From positions 1 to 20,256 of the forward strand of contig JAIOQF010000036.1 of NCBI GenBank assembly GCA_021413535.1: 20,256 bases of DNA, in the 5' to 3' direction. A program made the position numbers and the translations under genes. The notes under the pieces are model-generated. The model was not told the origin of the DNA. It ran no database searches and saw only the letters and a list, made by a program, of their open reading frames with translations. Source of the DNA: Verrucomicrobiota bacterium (GTDB taxonomy: Bacteria > Verrucomicrobiota > Verrucomicrobiia > Verrucomicrobiales > Verrucomicrobiaceae). Shown here piece by piece: positions 1 through 7,442 of this stretch. Every line of letters begins with the position of its first letter. The first letter of the stretch is position 1.

Positions 1-1497
1 GCCGTGCTCCCGGGCCTGGGACTCCAGCAGGAAATCCGCACCGCTGCGCGGAACTTCATCCTTATCCCACCAACTATGTTCGAACCCCGCGCCGAGATTC
101 ACCACCCAGCCATGCGGTGTCCAATGACTCAATGCAGCATGCGCGTGCTGGGTCACGCCCCAAACAGGAATGCCAAAACATTGCAGGATAAACCGTCCAA
201 AGAAAGCGCGCCGACCACAAACGCCCCCATCCTTGATGATATTCTGATATTGTTGCAGCGAAGGCAGATCATCTTTTACGTTCTGTGAACCATACGGGAC
301 TTCAGTCTTGACGGTTGCGGAGTAGCGCCAGCCATAGTTCGAATTGTAAATATGATCGGGACGATAATTTCGCAACATCTCACGACCCCAAGCCAGAATG
401 TCATCCGGAGCATCGCAGTCGACAACCATCCGATATTCCCAGATGTTCATGTTTTTAAATGCGGGATCCAGCTCGCCATCGAGGTAGGCCTTCTCATAAT
501 GCAGATAACGTTTCACCGGATCCACCGTGTCCGGCGCACTGGCTTGGTCATTGGCGTTGCTCTGCTTAACCGGCTGCGCGTGTTCAAGAGCGACGGCGAG
601 AGCCAGGCGCTGCAGGACGCCTTCACCTGACTTCGGGCTGGCTTTTCGGATGTCGGCATAAATTTTGATCGCCTGTCCGTATTTGCCGAACTTCGCACCA
701 CCGGCTTCGAGCATCTGCTTCATCATTTCATTATTGGCCAGAAGCTTATCCACCAGGCCTTCCTGCTCCTTGCCCTGCTGGGCGAACTCGGCCAATCCGC
801 GCGGCGTTGCCTCAGCCAGCACAGCGCCTTTAACCAGGACTGCATCCAGTTTATCGCTCAACAAGATGCCCCCCGCAGCGGCCAGGATTCCCTTGGCCAA
901 AGCCGATTCATTCGCTTGCGCCTGAGCTTCGACCGCCTTGCTCGACTCTTTGGCCTTGGACAGCTTCGACTCGTCCATTTTTGCCTTGTCCAACGCTGCC
1001 TGACGCACCTTGAGCTCCTTGAGTCCGTCTTCTTTGTTCGCCTGCCAGTTTGCCAGCTCTTTCTTCGCCGCATTCCGTTCAGCATCGGTGGTCGCTTTCT
1101 TCAACGCTGCCTCCGCCTGTTTAATGCCCTTCTCGGCACCGCCGATCCACTTGCCCTTCGCGTGTTCCACCAAGGCTTGCGCCGCTGCAATCTTGCCCAA
1201 AGCTTGCTGAGCTGAATCCGCCCCTGCCTCCGCCGCCTTGGCCGATTCTCGCGCCTTCATAAAAGCGGCTTGCTTGGCTGGATCGATTTTTGGCAGGGCC
1301 TTGCTGAGATCCGCCTGCGCAGTCTTGAGCATGTCGGCATATTTTCTCTCCAACGAGGTGCCAGTGGCGGTGAGCGAAACCTTCGAATCACTCTTCTTCG
1401 CTGCCGCCAAGACGGCGGGAATACCCAAGGCGATTACGGTCAGCAGACAGATGATACCCGCAAAATTGTTTGGCCTAATTCTACTAATTGTTCTCAT
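1..1497 (-). CDS. Secreted coiled-coil protein with transglutaminase-like domain (3' end beyond window)
   Basis: The reverse strand is open for 499 codons from the ATG at 1497 and runs off the left edge with no stop, so the C-terminus is missing. Residues 1-32 form a signal peptide ending in AVLAA. Residues about 50-230 are Ala/Lys/Glu/Gln rich with few aromatics and look like long helices or coiled coil. From about residue 350 the composition changes to a globular domain with GGVCGRRAFFGR (Cys427), QHAHAALSHW (His453 is the best catalytic candidate) and GWVVNLGAGFEHSWW (464-477). A Cys followed by a His in an HAA-x-x-HW context, then a Trp/Asn strand, fits the transglutaminase/papain-like core; similar modules are known from planctomycetes and verrucomicrobia, where their function is unknown. 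The gene lies 47 bases after the sulfatase stop, with no clear Shine-Dalgarno, and is probably last in the minus-strand operon. The fold call is by motif only. Confidence 0.7.
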   Translation of the reverse strand, partial: MRTISRIRPNNFAGIICLLTVIALGIPAVLAAAKKSDSKVSLTATGTSLERKYADMLKTAQADLSKALPKIDPAKQAAFMKARESAKAAEAGADSAQQALGKIAAAQALVEHAKGKWIGGAEKGIKQAEAALKKATTDAERNAAKKELANWQANKEDGLKELKVRQAALDKAKMDESKLSKAKESSKAVEAQAQANESALAKGILAAAGGILLSDKLDAVLVKGAVLAEATPRGLAEFAQQGKEQEGLVDKLLANNEMMKQMLEAGGAKFGKYGQAIKIYADIRKASPKSGEGVLQRLALAVALEHAQPVKQSNANDQASAPDTVDPVKRYLHYEKAYLDGELDPAFKNMNIWEYRMVVDCDAPDDILAWGREMLRNYRPDHIYNSNYGWRYSATVKTEVPYGSQNVKDDLPSLQQYQNIIKDGGVCGRRAFFGRFILQCFGIPVWGVTQHAHAALSHWTPHGWVVNLGAGFEHSWWDKDEVPRSGADFLLESQAREHG

Positions 1498-1544
1498 GGA
1501 GTATGTGGTTACGGTTCAAATGATTGAGTCTTTCAGGCGTGAGA

Positions 1545-3557
1545 TCATTTTTTCAGCGCTTTTTCGATTTCAACAGTGACCTGAGCGGCGAGTCCAGCGC
1601 TGCCTTCTGGTTTGTAGTGCACGTTTTTCGGAAGCTGCCACTCGGCGAGCTTTGGCAGGCATAATTTATGAAGATCGTCGGTCGGAATTCCGAAGTCCTT
1701 CATGACGCGGCCAGCGACCTCGTTGTATTTTATTTCGTCACCAGCCGTGCGGCCGTCGCTGCCCTCGGGCACGGGGGTGGTCGTCGCCCAGATGAGTTTC
1801 GCGCCGGTGGCCTGCATTCTTTTGACGAGCGCACGCAGGTTGGCTTCGTATTCTTCAAGAGTGCAAACCTGCGGGCCGGCGGGATCGAGCTTGCCGTCTT
1901 TCCAATGCTTCAAATCGTGCAAGCCCCAGTTGAAATGAATCACATCCCATTTCTCTTTTCCCAGCCAGCTTTCGATGCTGGCGAGGCCATCTTTGGTCGA
2001 GCCGCCATTGGCCGGGATGCGATGGAGATTAGCTTTGCCTTTCAGCAGTTCGCGCACGGGCAAGGTGTAGCCCATGGAAATGCTATCGCCGATGAGCAGC
2101 ACACGCGGCAGACCTGGAACATCCGTGATGGGGACGAGCGAGGGCTCGACAGCTGCACGGGGTTTGTCTGCGTTCGCGGGCACGGAGTAGTTCATGGCTT
2201 TCATCTGAGCATCCAATTCAGCGCTGAGCTTTGCCGCGGCCGCAGGATCAGCAGCAAGATTTTTTACCTCATAGGGGTCGGCATCAAGATTGAAGACCTC
2301 GGTCCATTCGGCATGACCGGGATAGGTCACCAGTTTTGAGTTGAGCGTGCGAACGCCCACGAGAGTGGGCGTGTCCCCTTGCTCGCGAAAATACTCCGCA
2401 AGAAAGGACTTGCGCCAATCCGCCGGCTTGTGACCGGCAGCAAGCGCTTTCCAACTCATGCCCTGCATCTCCTTCGGCACGGGCACGCCCGCGAGGTCGA
2501 GCATAGTCGGGGCCAGATCAATGTTGAGCACCATTTCGTCGATGACCCGGCCTTTGCCAAACAGGCGCGGGTAACGCGCCAGCATCGGAACGCGCAGGGA
2601 CTCTTCATAAATCGCGCGTTTGTCGCCCAAGCCATGTTCTCCGAGAAAATAACCGTTGTCGCTGGAGTAAACGATGACTGTGTCTTCAGCGAGTCCAAGT
2701 TCATCAAGGGTATCTAGCAACCTTCCGAGGTTCTCATCTACGCCGTCGACATGGCGGAGGTAATCCAGGTGCACGGAGTTGGCGAACAAACCACCAAGTT
2801 CACCGCCACCTTCGGGGGTAGGTCCGTGATAGATGGCCCGAACCATGGAATTCGGCACCGTGCGGCTCGTTTCATCTGCGTAAAGGTTGCGCAGGCGCTC
2901 AGGGAGATTTTTGCCGCCGCGCGGACTGTGCGGACTTTTAAATCCAATGACCATCGAGAACGCCTGGTCGCGGTTCTTTTTCATCCAGTCGATGGCGAAG
3001 TCGGTGCTGACGTCATCAACCCAGCCCTTCGTCTCCGCAGGGATTCCATTAATTTCGAACGAGCAGTCTTGATAGCGTCCGTGGCCGATAAAACTGGCGG
3101 AATAGTCGAAACCCGGGCGCTGGCCGCGCTGCTCACCCATGTGCCACTTGCCGATGTAGGCAGTCTTGTAGCCTGCTGAGCGGAGAAGCGTTGCGTGCGT
3201 GACCGAGTCTGCGGGAAATGGAGTGTTGTTGTTAATAATGCCATTCTGATGATTGTATCGTCCGGTGAGATACGCGGCCCGGCTCGGGGCGCAGAGCGAG
3301 AGGGTGACAAAGGCGTTGCGGAAACGAACCCCGCCGGCAGCCAGGCGATCCATGTTGGGCGATTTGAACCAGGGGAAGCGCGCCTTCTCACCCTGCTCAC
3401 GCTGGACAACGCCCATCGCATCCCAACGCTGATCGTCGGTATAGATGAATAGGAAGTTCGGCTTGCGCTCGGCCGCGCGCAGCGGCACGGCACAGGCGAG
3501 CACGGCAAAAATACACATTGCAAGGCAGCGATGGAGAAATGGAGTGGAGATGTTCAT
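1545..3557 (-). CDS. Secreted sulfatase fused to SGNH/GDSL hydrolase
   Basis: This is a 670-residue two-enzyme fusion. Residues 1-29 are a signal peptide. Residues about 31-460 are a type I sulfatase: metal ligands in YTDDQRWD (Asp41, Asp42), the formylglycine signature CAPSRAAYLTGR with Cys89 as the residue to be oxidised, GKWHMG (Lys137, His139), and a late SSDNGYFLGEHG metal-binding motif. Residues about 485-670 form an SGNH hydrolase: GDSIS with nucleophile Ser492, ANGGST, HFNWGLHDLK as block III, and His647 in NVHYKPEG. The Asp of a canonical DxxH is not evident. The sulfatase would cleave a sulfate ester; the SGNH part would be an esterase, perhaps removing acetyl groups from the same glycan (inference). 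The length is about a normal sulfatase plus 190 residues. It lies 54 bases after the broken amidohydrolase gene. Confidence 0.92.
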   Translation of the reverse strand: MNISTPFLHRCLAMCIFAVLACAVPLRAAERKPNFLFIYTDDQRWDAMGVVQREQGEKARFPWFKSPNMDRLAAGGVRFRNAFVTLSLCAPSRAAYLTGRYNHQNGIINNNTPFPADSVTHATLLRSAGYKTAYIGKWHMGEQRGQRPGFDYSASFIGHGRYQDCSFEINGIPAETKGWVDDVSTDFAIDWMKKNRDQAFSMVIGFKSPHSPRGGKNLPERLRNLYADETSRTVPNSMVRAIYHGPTPEGGGELGGLFANSVHLDYLRHVDGVDENLGRLLDTLDELGLAEDTVIVYSSDNGYFLGEHGLGDKRAIYEESLRVPMLARYPRLFGKGRVIDEMVLNIDLAPTMLDLAGVPVPKEMQGMSWKALAAGHKPADWRKSFLAEYFREQGDTPTLVGVRTLNSKLVTYPGHAEWTEVFNLDADPYEVKNLAADPAAAAKLSAELDAQMKAMNYSVPANADKPRAAVEPSLVPITDVPGLPRVLLIGDSISMGYTLPVRELLKGKANLHRIPANGGSTKDGLASIESWLGKEKWDVIHFNWGLHDLKHWKDGKLDPAGPQVCTLEEYEANLRALVKRMQATGAKLIWATTTPVPEGSDGRTAGDEIKYNEVAGRVMKDFGIPTDDLHKLCLPKLAEWQLPKNVHYKPEGSAGLAAQVTVEIEKALKK

Positions 3558-3611
3558 GGTATATTTTATGGCTGATGCATTAAAGCTGGTAGTTGCGGGG
3601 AGATCGCACTT

Positions 3612-4377
3612 TCAATTTCCCGAGTCTAAATCAGAAACGCGATAAAATGCAGACGCGTTCTTATGAAATAATTTTTCTGAAACTGCGCGCCCCTTGCGGT
3701 CGAAATAGGTTTTGGTAAGCTTGACCACGGATGCGTAATCCCCTGTCGCTTCCGACACCGGCCAGTCGCTGCCATAAATCAACCGGTCTTCCCCGAAACA
3801 GTCGAAGACGAGATCAATCACAGGCGCGTAAAAGCTGATGTCCATCGGGGCGGGCTGTTGCTTCACACGTCCATAAAGCGCCGAGACCTTGCAGAAGACG
3901 TTTTTATTTTGAGCCACGGCCCGCAATTTCTTGATCCACTCAGGATCAAGAGGTGCGCCATCCAAAGTTACCGTGCCTAAATGATCCAGAATGATGCGAA
4001 GACCCGGCACGCGCCGGGCGATCTCACCGATGTCTTCAAATGTATATTCACCCACAAGAAACTCGACCACCCTGCCCTTCTCGGCGGTGTATTGCAGATC
4101 TTGAAAAAATGCATCGGCCAATATTTTCTGATACCGCCCGGACAACCACTCCATTGGCCTGCGCAATTGACTCATAATCTTTAGGAAGAAAATTTCGATT
4201 AAGCACCTTGTCGTCTTTTTTGATCCAGCCCTGTCCGTCGGGTCGGCTGATGTCCCAGAGATGCACATGACAATCCATGATCGGGATCGGAGCCGTCTCC
4301 GCCGTAGAGAAATCCAGGGAAAGCAGACCTACGAATAAAGCGGCCAACAGGATTCGGGACATGGTGGGGAGCGACAT
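3612..4377 (-). pseudogene. Amidohydrolase (amidohydrolase_2 / lactonase-like), broken by internal deletion and frameshift
   Basis: Two overlapping minus-strand frames carry the two ends of one TIM-barrel metal-dependent hydrolase. The front (from ATG 4377) has a signal peptide and the metal motif DCHVHLWD (residues 35-42), then reads to YESIAQANGVV. The back, in another frame and ending at the TGA at 3612, resumes at LADAFFQDLQYTAEKG and has GLRIILDHLG (barrel His) and IYGSDWPVS (metal-binding Asp). In intact relatives about 80-100 residues lie between these points; here they are absent and the frame changes at about 4115-4150. The front frame continues only about 32 unrelated residues, to a stop at 4048. 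Relatives hydrolyse lactones or similar cyclic bonds, often of sugars. It sits 15 bases after the oligopeptidase stop. It could be a true pseudogene or an assembly collapse; both flanking frames are otherwise clean. Confidence 0.8.
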
Positions 4378-4392
4378 GATATTCGCGGGCGA

Positions 4393-6594
4393 CTACTTGG
4401 CTGACATCCCGAGCTGATCAAAAAGAAAGGCAAAAACATCGGCTTGTTGCGCAATTCTTTCGGAGAGCGCGGTGCCCATGCCGTGGCCGGATGCGGAGCT
4501 GAAGCGGGCGAGAATAGGATGGTCAGAGCTGGTGGCGGATTGCAGTCGGGCGGTCATTCTTCGCGAATGGGCGGGATTGACGCGGCCATCTGTTTCACCA
4601 GCGAGAAAAAAGACAGCGGGATAGGGAATGCCGTCGACCACGTTGTGAAAAGGCGAGTAGGCCTGCAGCGTGCGGAACTGGGCTGGGTCTTGGACGGTGC
4701 CAAACTCGGTGACGTTGAAGGCGCCGTTGGGATCGAGTTCGACGCGCAGCATATCGTAGATGCCGACATGGGCGACGACGGCGCGGGCCAGCGCAGGATG
4801 CTGGGTGAGGAAAGCACCCATAAGCAAACCGCCATTGCTGCCGCCTTCGACGGCGAGTTTGTCAGAGCGGGTGTAGCCTCGCTTGATGAGATGTTGCGCA
4901 CAGGCGGCGAAATCATCGAAAACGTTTTGCTTGTTCGTCAGGTTGCCCGCGAGGTGCCAGGCTTCGCCGAACTCGCCGCCGCCGCGAATATTGGCGACGA
5001 CGTAAACACCGCCACGATCAAACCACAGTCGCTGCTGAAAATTAAAATTCGGCCTCATGCTATGGCCATAGCCACCGTAAGCGTAAAGCAATGTGGGGTT
5101 GCTGCCATCGAGCTTGGTGCCCTTGCGACGCAGGATGTTGACGGGAACTTGGGTGCCATCCTTGCTGACAGCGAATTCACGCGCGGCTTCAATGTCGCTG
5201 AAATCGACTGGCGAGGTGTTGAAGATCGCGGTCTTCTTCAGTGTCCCTGCAATGGGATCGTAGATCATCCATGCAGTCGGCGCGACGAAGCTGGTCTCTG
5301 GAAAGAGGATGCGGTCATTCACGACGATGAGTTGACCGGCTCCAGACGCGACTGGCAGCGGCACTTCGCGTTCGTTCTTCCCATGGAGATCAAACAGACG
5401 GATGCGTGACGGCCCCCCGATGAGATCGGATACGAAAATACCATGCGCGGTCGGTGTGATGCCCTCAATGACAGCTTCACTTTCCGGCACCAGCACCTCG
5501 GCATCGCCCAAGGCGCCGCCGATGGGAAGACGGAGAACTTTTCCGCGCGGCGCGTCCTTGACGGAGCGCAGGACTAGGCTCGAACCATCGTGGCTGAATG
5601 CGACTTCTTTGACGCCGTCCTCATGGCGGGTGATTTGCCGCCACTCCCCGCCGACATCGGTTTTACGAAGATAGTGGGCGAATTCGCCACCGTCGCCGTT
5701 GGCCACGCGCGCGTGAATCCAATGCCCATCATCGGATGCCTCGAGATGGATCTCTGCGATGCGCGGGAAATCACGTCCCGCAGAATATTCATCAGCGCTC
5801 GCGGGTGTGCCAAGCTTGTGAAAATAAATCTGCTGGAAGAAGTTGAGATCCGCCTCGGGCTTCTCGCCTGGATGGGGATAGCGGGTGTAGTAGACCGCCG
5901 CGCCATCGGGCGTCCATGCTGCACTGCCGCCGCCGGTGGGGTATTGCACACGCGGGATGCGGTCGGGCAGGTGTTTGCCGGTATCCGTGTTGTAGAAATG
6001 CAGCGTGCCATCCTCACTGCCGTGCTCGGAGAGGCAAACAGCGATCAATTTTCCATCGGGCGAGGGAACAAACCAATCCATCGCCACCTGTCCCTTGGGT
6101 TCGATTTCATTGGGATCGAGCACAATCTTTTCCGATGCCAGATCATCCGCCGACGCCATTGTGACAAGCAAACGCTGTTGCTTCGGTGGCTGGAACTTCA
6201 GCGCAAACAGCTGCCCCGGACGAGACACGATGCCGCTGTGTGACGGAGTGATTTTTGCATAAAACTCGGTGAGCTGGGCTTGAATGTCGGCGTGATCCGG
6301 CCGGGCATCGAGCCAGGCACGGGAATATTGATTCTGCGCATCTGTCCAGGCTTTGACCAAGGGCGAACCCGACTCTTCCAGCCAGCGGTAGGCATCCACG
6401 ACTTTCACCCCGTGATATTCATCCGTGACGATTTTCTTTTCTGTGGTCGGAGCGGAGACAGCGGCTGACATGGGCAGAATAACAATGGCGATGGATAACA
6501 GCATTACGGATATGGTTGACCATGGTCGGTCAAGGACGCGAGTGAGGTGACACTTTCGCAGTATGAGTGGTAATTTAATTTTTGCCACTTTCAC
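4393..6594 (-). CDS. Prolyl oligopeptidase (family S9A), exported
   Basis: This 733-residue serine peptidase cleaves short peptides after proline. The propeller starts with DEYHGVKVVDAYRWLEES, typical of the family. The C-terminal alpha/beta hydrolase has a complete triad: Ser586 in EGGSNGG, Asp669 in GETDGRVNP and His704 in SGHGMGT. Usual family length is about 700. The start is uncertain. The GTG at 6594 has a GAAAG element about 5 bases upstream and gives a long, positively charged n-region before the hydrophobic MLLSIAIVILP stretch. The ATG at 6504 (residue 31) gives a compact but uncharged signal. I kept the GTG because export signals need positive charge. Cleavage is likely after AVSA. 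It is the first gene of the minus-strand group and divergent from the pseudopilin gene, with a 111-base gap between starts. Confidence 0.93.
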   Translation of the reverse strand: MKVAKIKLPLILRKCHLTRVLDRPWSTISVMLLSIAIVILPMSAAVSAPTTEKKIVTDEYHGVKVVDAYRWLEESGSPLVKAWTDAQNQYSRAWLDARPDHADIQAQLTEFYAKITPSHSGIVSRPGQLFALKFQPPKQQRLLVTMASADDLASEKIVLDPNEIEPKGQVAMDWFVPSPDGKLIAVCLSEHGSEDGTLHFYNTDTGKHLPDRIPRVQYPTGGGSAAWTPDGAAVYYTRYPHPGEKPEADLNFFQQIYFHKLGTPASADEYSAGRDFPRIAEIHLEASDDGHWIHARVANGDGGEFAHYLRKTDVGGEWRQITRHEDGVKEVAFSHDGSSLVLRSVKDAPRGKVLRLPIGGALGDAEVLVPESEAVIEGITPTAHGIFVSDLIGGPSRIRLFDLHGKNEREVPLPVASGAGQLIVVNDRILFPETSFVAPTAWMIYDPIAGTLKKTAIFNTSPVDFSDIEAAREFAVSKDGTQVPVNILRRKGTKLDGSNPTLLYAYGGYGHSMRPNFNFQQRLWFDRGGVYVVANIRGGGEFGEAWHLAGNLTNKQNVFDDFAACAQHLIKRGYTRSDKLAVEGGSNGGLLMGAFLTQHPALARAVVAHVGIYDMLRVELDPNGAFNVTEFGTVQDPAQFRTLQAYSPFHNVVDGIPYPAVFFLAGETDGRVNPAHSRRMTARLQSATSSDHPILARFSSASGHGMGTALSERIAQQADVFAFLFDQLGMSAK

Positions 6595-6669
6595 AAATAC
6601 TTTCGATTTACTGAATACGCGTCGAGCGATTTTCTAATACTGCCAAAGCAATCCAATTCTTACTGGCTA

Positions 6670-6698
6670 TTGCTCCTTTTCCATAGTTCCGCTATAAT
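6670..6698 (+). promoter_or_regulatory. Candidate sigma-70 promoter of the pseudopilin gene
   Basis: A perfect TATAAT lies at 6693-6698, with TTGCTC at 6670-6675 and a 17-base spacer. The -35 matches the consensus at only three positions. A transcript starting 6-8 bases after the -10 box would begin at or next to the ATG at 6706, so the mRNA may be leaderless. This fits the absence of a Shine-Dalgarno there, but it is a prediction from sequence alone. Confidence 0.5.
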
Positions 6699-6705
6699 CT
6701 CCAAA

Positions 6706-7131
6706 ATGAAAATTCGCACCAACCCTCGGACTCAAGGTTTCACCCTCATGGAAATGATGCTGGTGTTGTTCATCATCGCGCTCATTCTTGGCGGCGGCGT
6801 TTATTTGATGAAAAACGTGGGGCAGGACGCGGAAATCTCCAAAGCCAAGGCGGACACCAGTGCCTGGGAGACCAATCTGATCCGCTACAAAACAAGGAAT
6901 CTTTTTCTGCCCACCCAGCAGCAGGGGTTGGAAGCCCTCGTGACGCAACCAAACAGCGATCCCAAGCCCAAGATTTGGGTGCAACTCTCCAAGCCCGAAG
7001 CGCTGAATGATCCCTGGGGTCACAAATATCAGTATCGCAATCCCGGCAAGCACAACCCCTCCAGCTACGACGTGTTTTCATTAGGGCCTGACGGCAATGA
7101 AGGCACACCTGATGATATCGGGAACTGGTGA
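6706..7131 (+). CDS. Type II secretion major pseudopilin-like protein (GspG family)
   Basis: The 141-residue product has a type IV prepilin leader: cleavage between Gly11 and Phe12 in TQGFTLMEMM, with Glu at mature position 5 (Glu16), then a hydrophobic helix of about 22 residues. The body has the GspG-typical LPTQQQGLEALVTQP and the C-terminal DPWGHKYQYRNPG and LGPDGNEGTPDDIGNW, the region that binds calcium in characterised GspG proteins. Length matches the family. Such proteins are cut by prepilin peptidase and build the pseudopilus. The frame is open upstream to 6670, but ATG 6706 is chosen because the leader is then 11 residues and upstream residues look unrelated. No other secretion genes are nearby, so it may serve a system encoded elsewhere or a separate pilin-like structure. 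Confidence 0.88.
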   Translation: MKIRTNPRTQGFTLMEMMLVLFIIALILGGGVYLMKNVGQDAEISKAKADTSAWETNLIRYKTRNLFLPTQQQGLEALVTQPNSDPKPKIWVQLSKPEALNDPWGHKYQYRNPGKHNPSSYDVFSLGPDGNEGTPDDIGNW

Positions 7132-7220
7132 GCAGGCGGGCTGACTGATAGACATTTAAACTGACAGTCTCTAAATTGTGGCCTCGGTGGCAGGTCTCAC
7201 TTTGCGGGATCACATCCTTT
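7132..7220 (+). other. Noncoding spacer after the pseudopilin gene
   Basis: I see no gene, convincing terminator hairpin with a U-tract, or RNA gene here. It is the first part of a 311-base gap; the rest of that gap holds the relics described below. Confidence 0.5.
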
Positions 7221-7322
7221 TGAGCAATTGTGCAAACAGACCAATCCCAATCAGCATCGCCTTCAGGACGTAATCATGCCATCTTTAAATGCACGGTCTT
7301 TCGTGGATAATCAATTCCGTAA
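7221..7322 (+). pseudogene. Relic of the 3' end of a DUF1592-type cytochrome gene (DUF1585 C-terminus), copy 1
   Basis: From 7222 the sequence reads EQLCKQTNPNQHRLQDVIM and then degenerates. This corresponds to the last residues of the DUF1585 domain, where intact cytochrome copy A has EQLRSQTRKNDYRFQDMII. Its first 40 bases match the relic at 9932 at about 36 positions. The position of the lost stop is marked by GTAAGAA at 7319-7325, as in copy A and the second relic. No start, body or stop of its own remains, so it is not a gene. A 72-codon frame from 7228 to 7446 that includes it is judged incidental. Confidence 0.75.
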
Positions 7323-7352
7323 GAATACCTGCCGGACGAACGTAAAGCACCA

Positions 7353-7391
7353 ACGAAACAAATATCCTGGCATCTCGGACGACGGGAATTG
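7353..7391 (+). pseudogene. Relic of the 5' end of a DUF1552 gene
   Basis: Thirteen codons read TKQISWHLGRREL, against MKQKSWHLDRREF at the start of both intact DUF1552 proteins in this window: 9 of 13 residues are identical, including the twin arginines of the Tat motif. The start codon has become ACG and the frame reaches a TAA at 7422. It lies about 30 bases after the DUF1585 relic, in the same order as intact cytochrome B and DUF1552 B, so the two relics mark one former junction. The rest of that DUF1552 gene is absent, and the DUF6288-type gene begins 51 bases further on. Confidence 0.75.
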
Positions 7392-7442
7392 GGGTATGTC
7401 TCGTTTGAACTTGGCGACCATTAAAACAACAACCAAACAATT

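Noticed and set aside
3558..3575. AT-rich element just upstream of the sulfatase gene as a promoter
   Set aside because: The bases resemble a -10 box, but no -35 at proper spacing is convincing, and the gene is only 54 bases after its neighbour, so co-transcription is as likely.
4444..5409. Long plus-strand open frame of 321 codons opposite the prolyl oligopeptidase gene
   Set aside because: It lies fully antisense to a gene with a complete catalytic triad, and its translation shows no recognisable domain. It is a shadow of biased codon use; the same holds for frames at 5590-6243 and 1668-2339.
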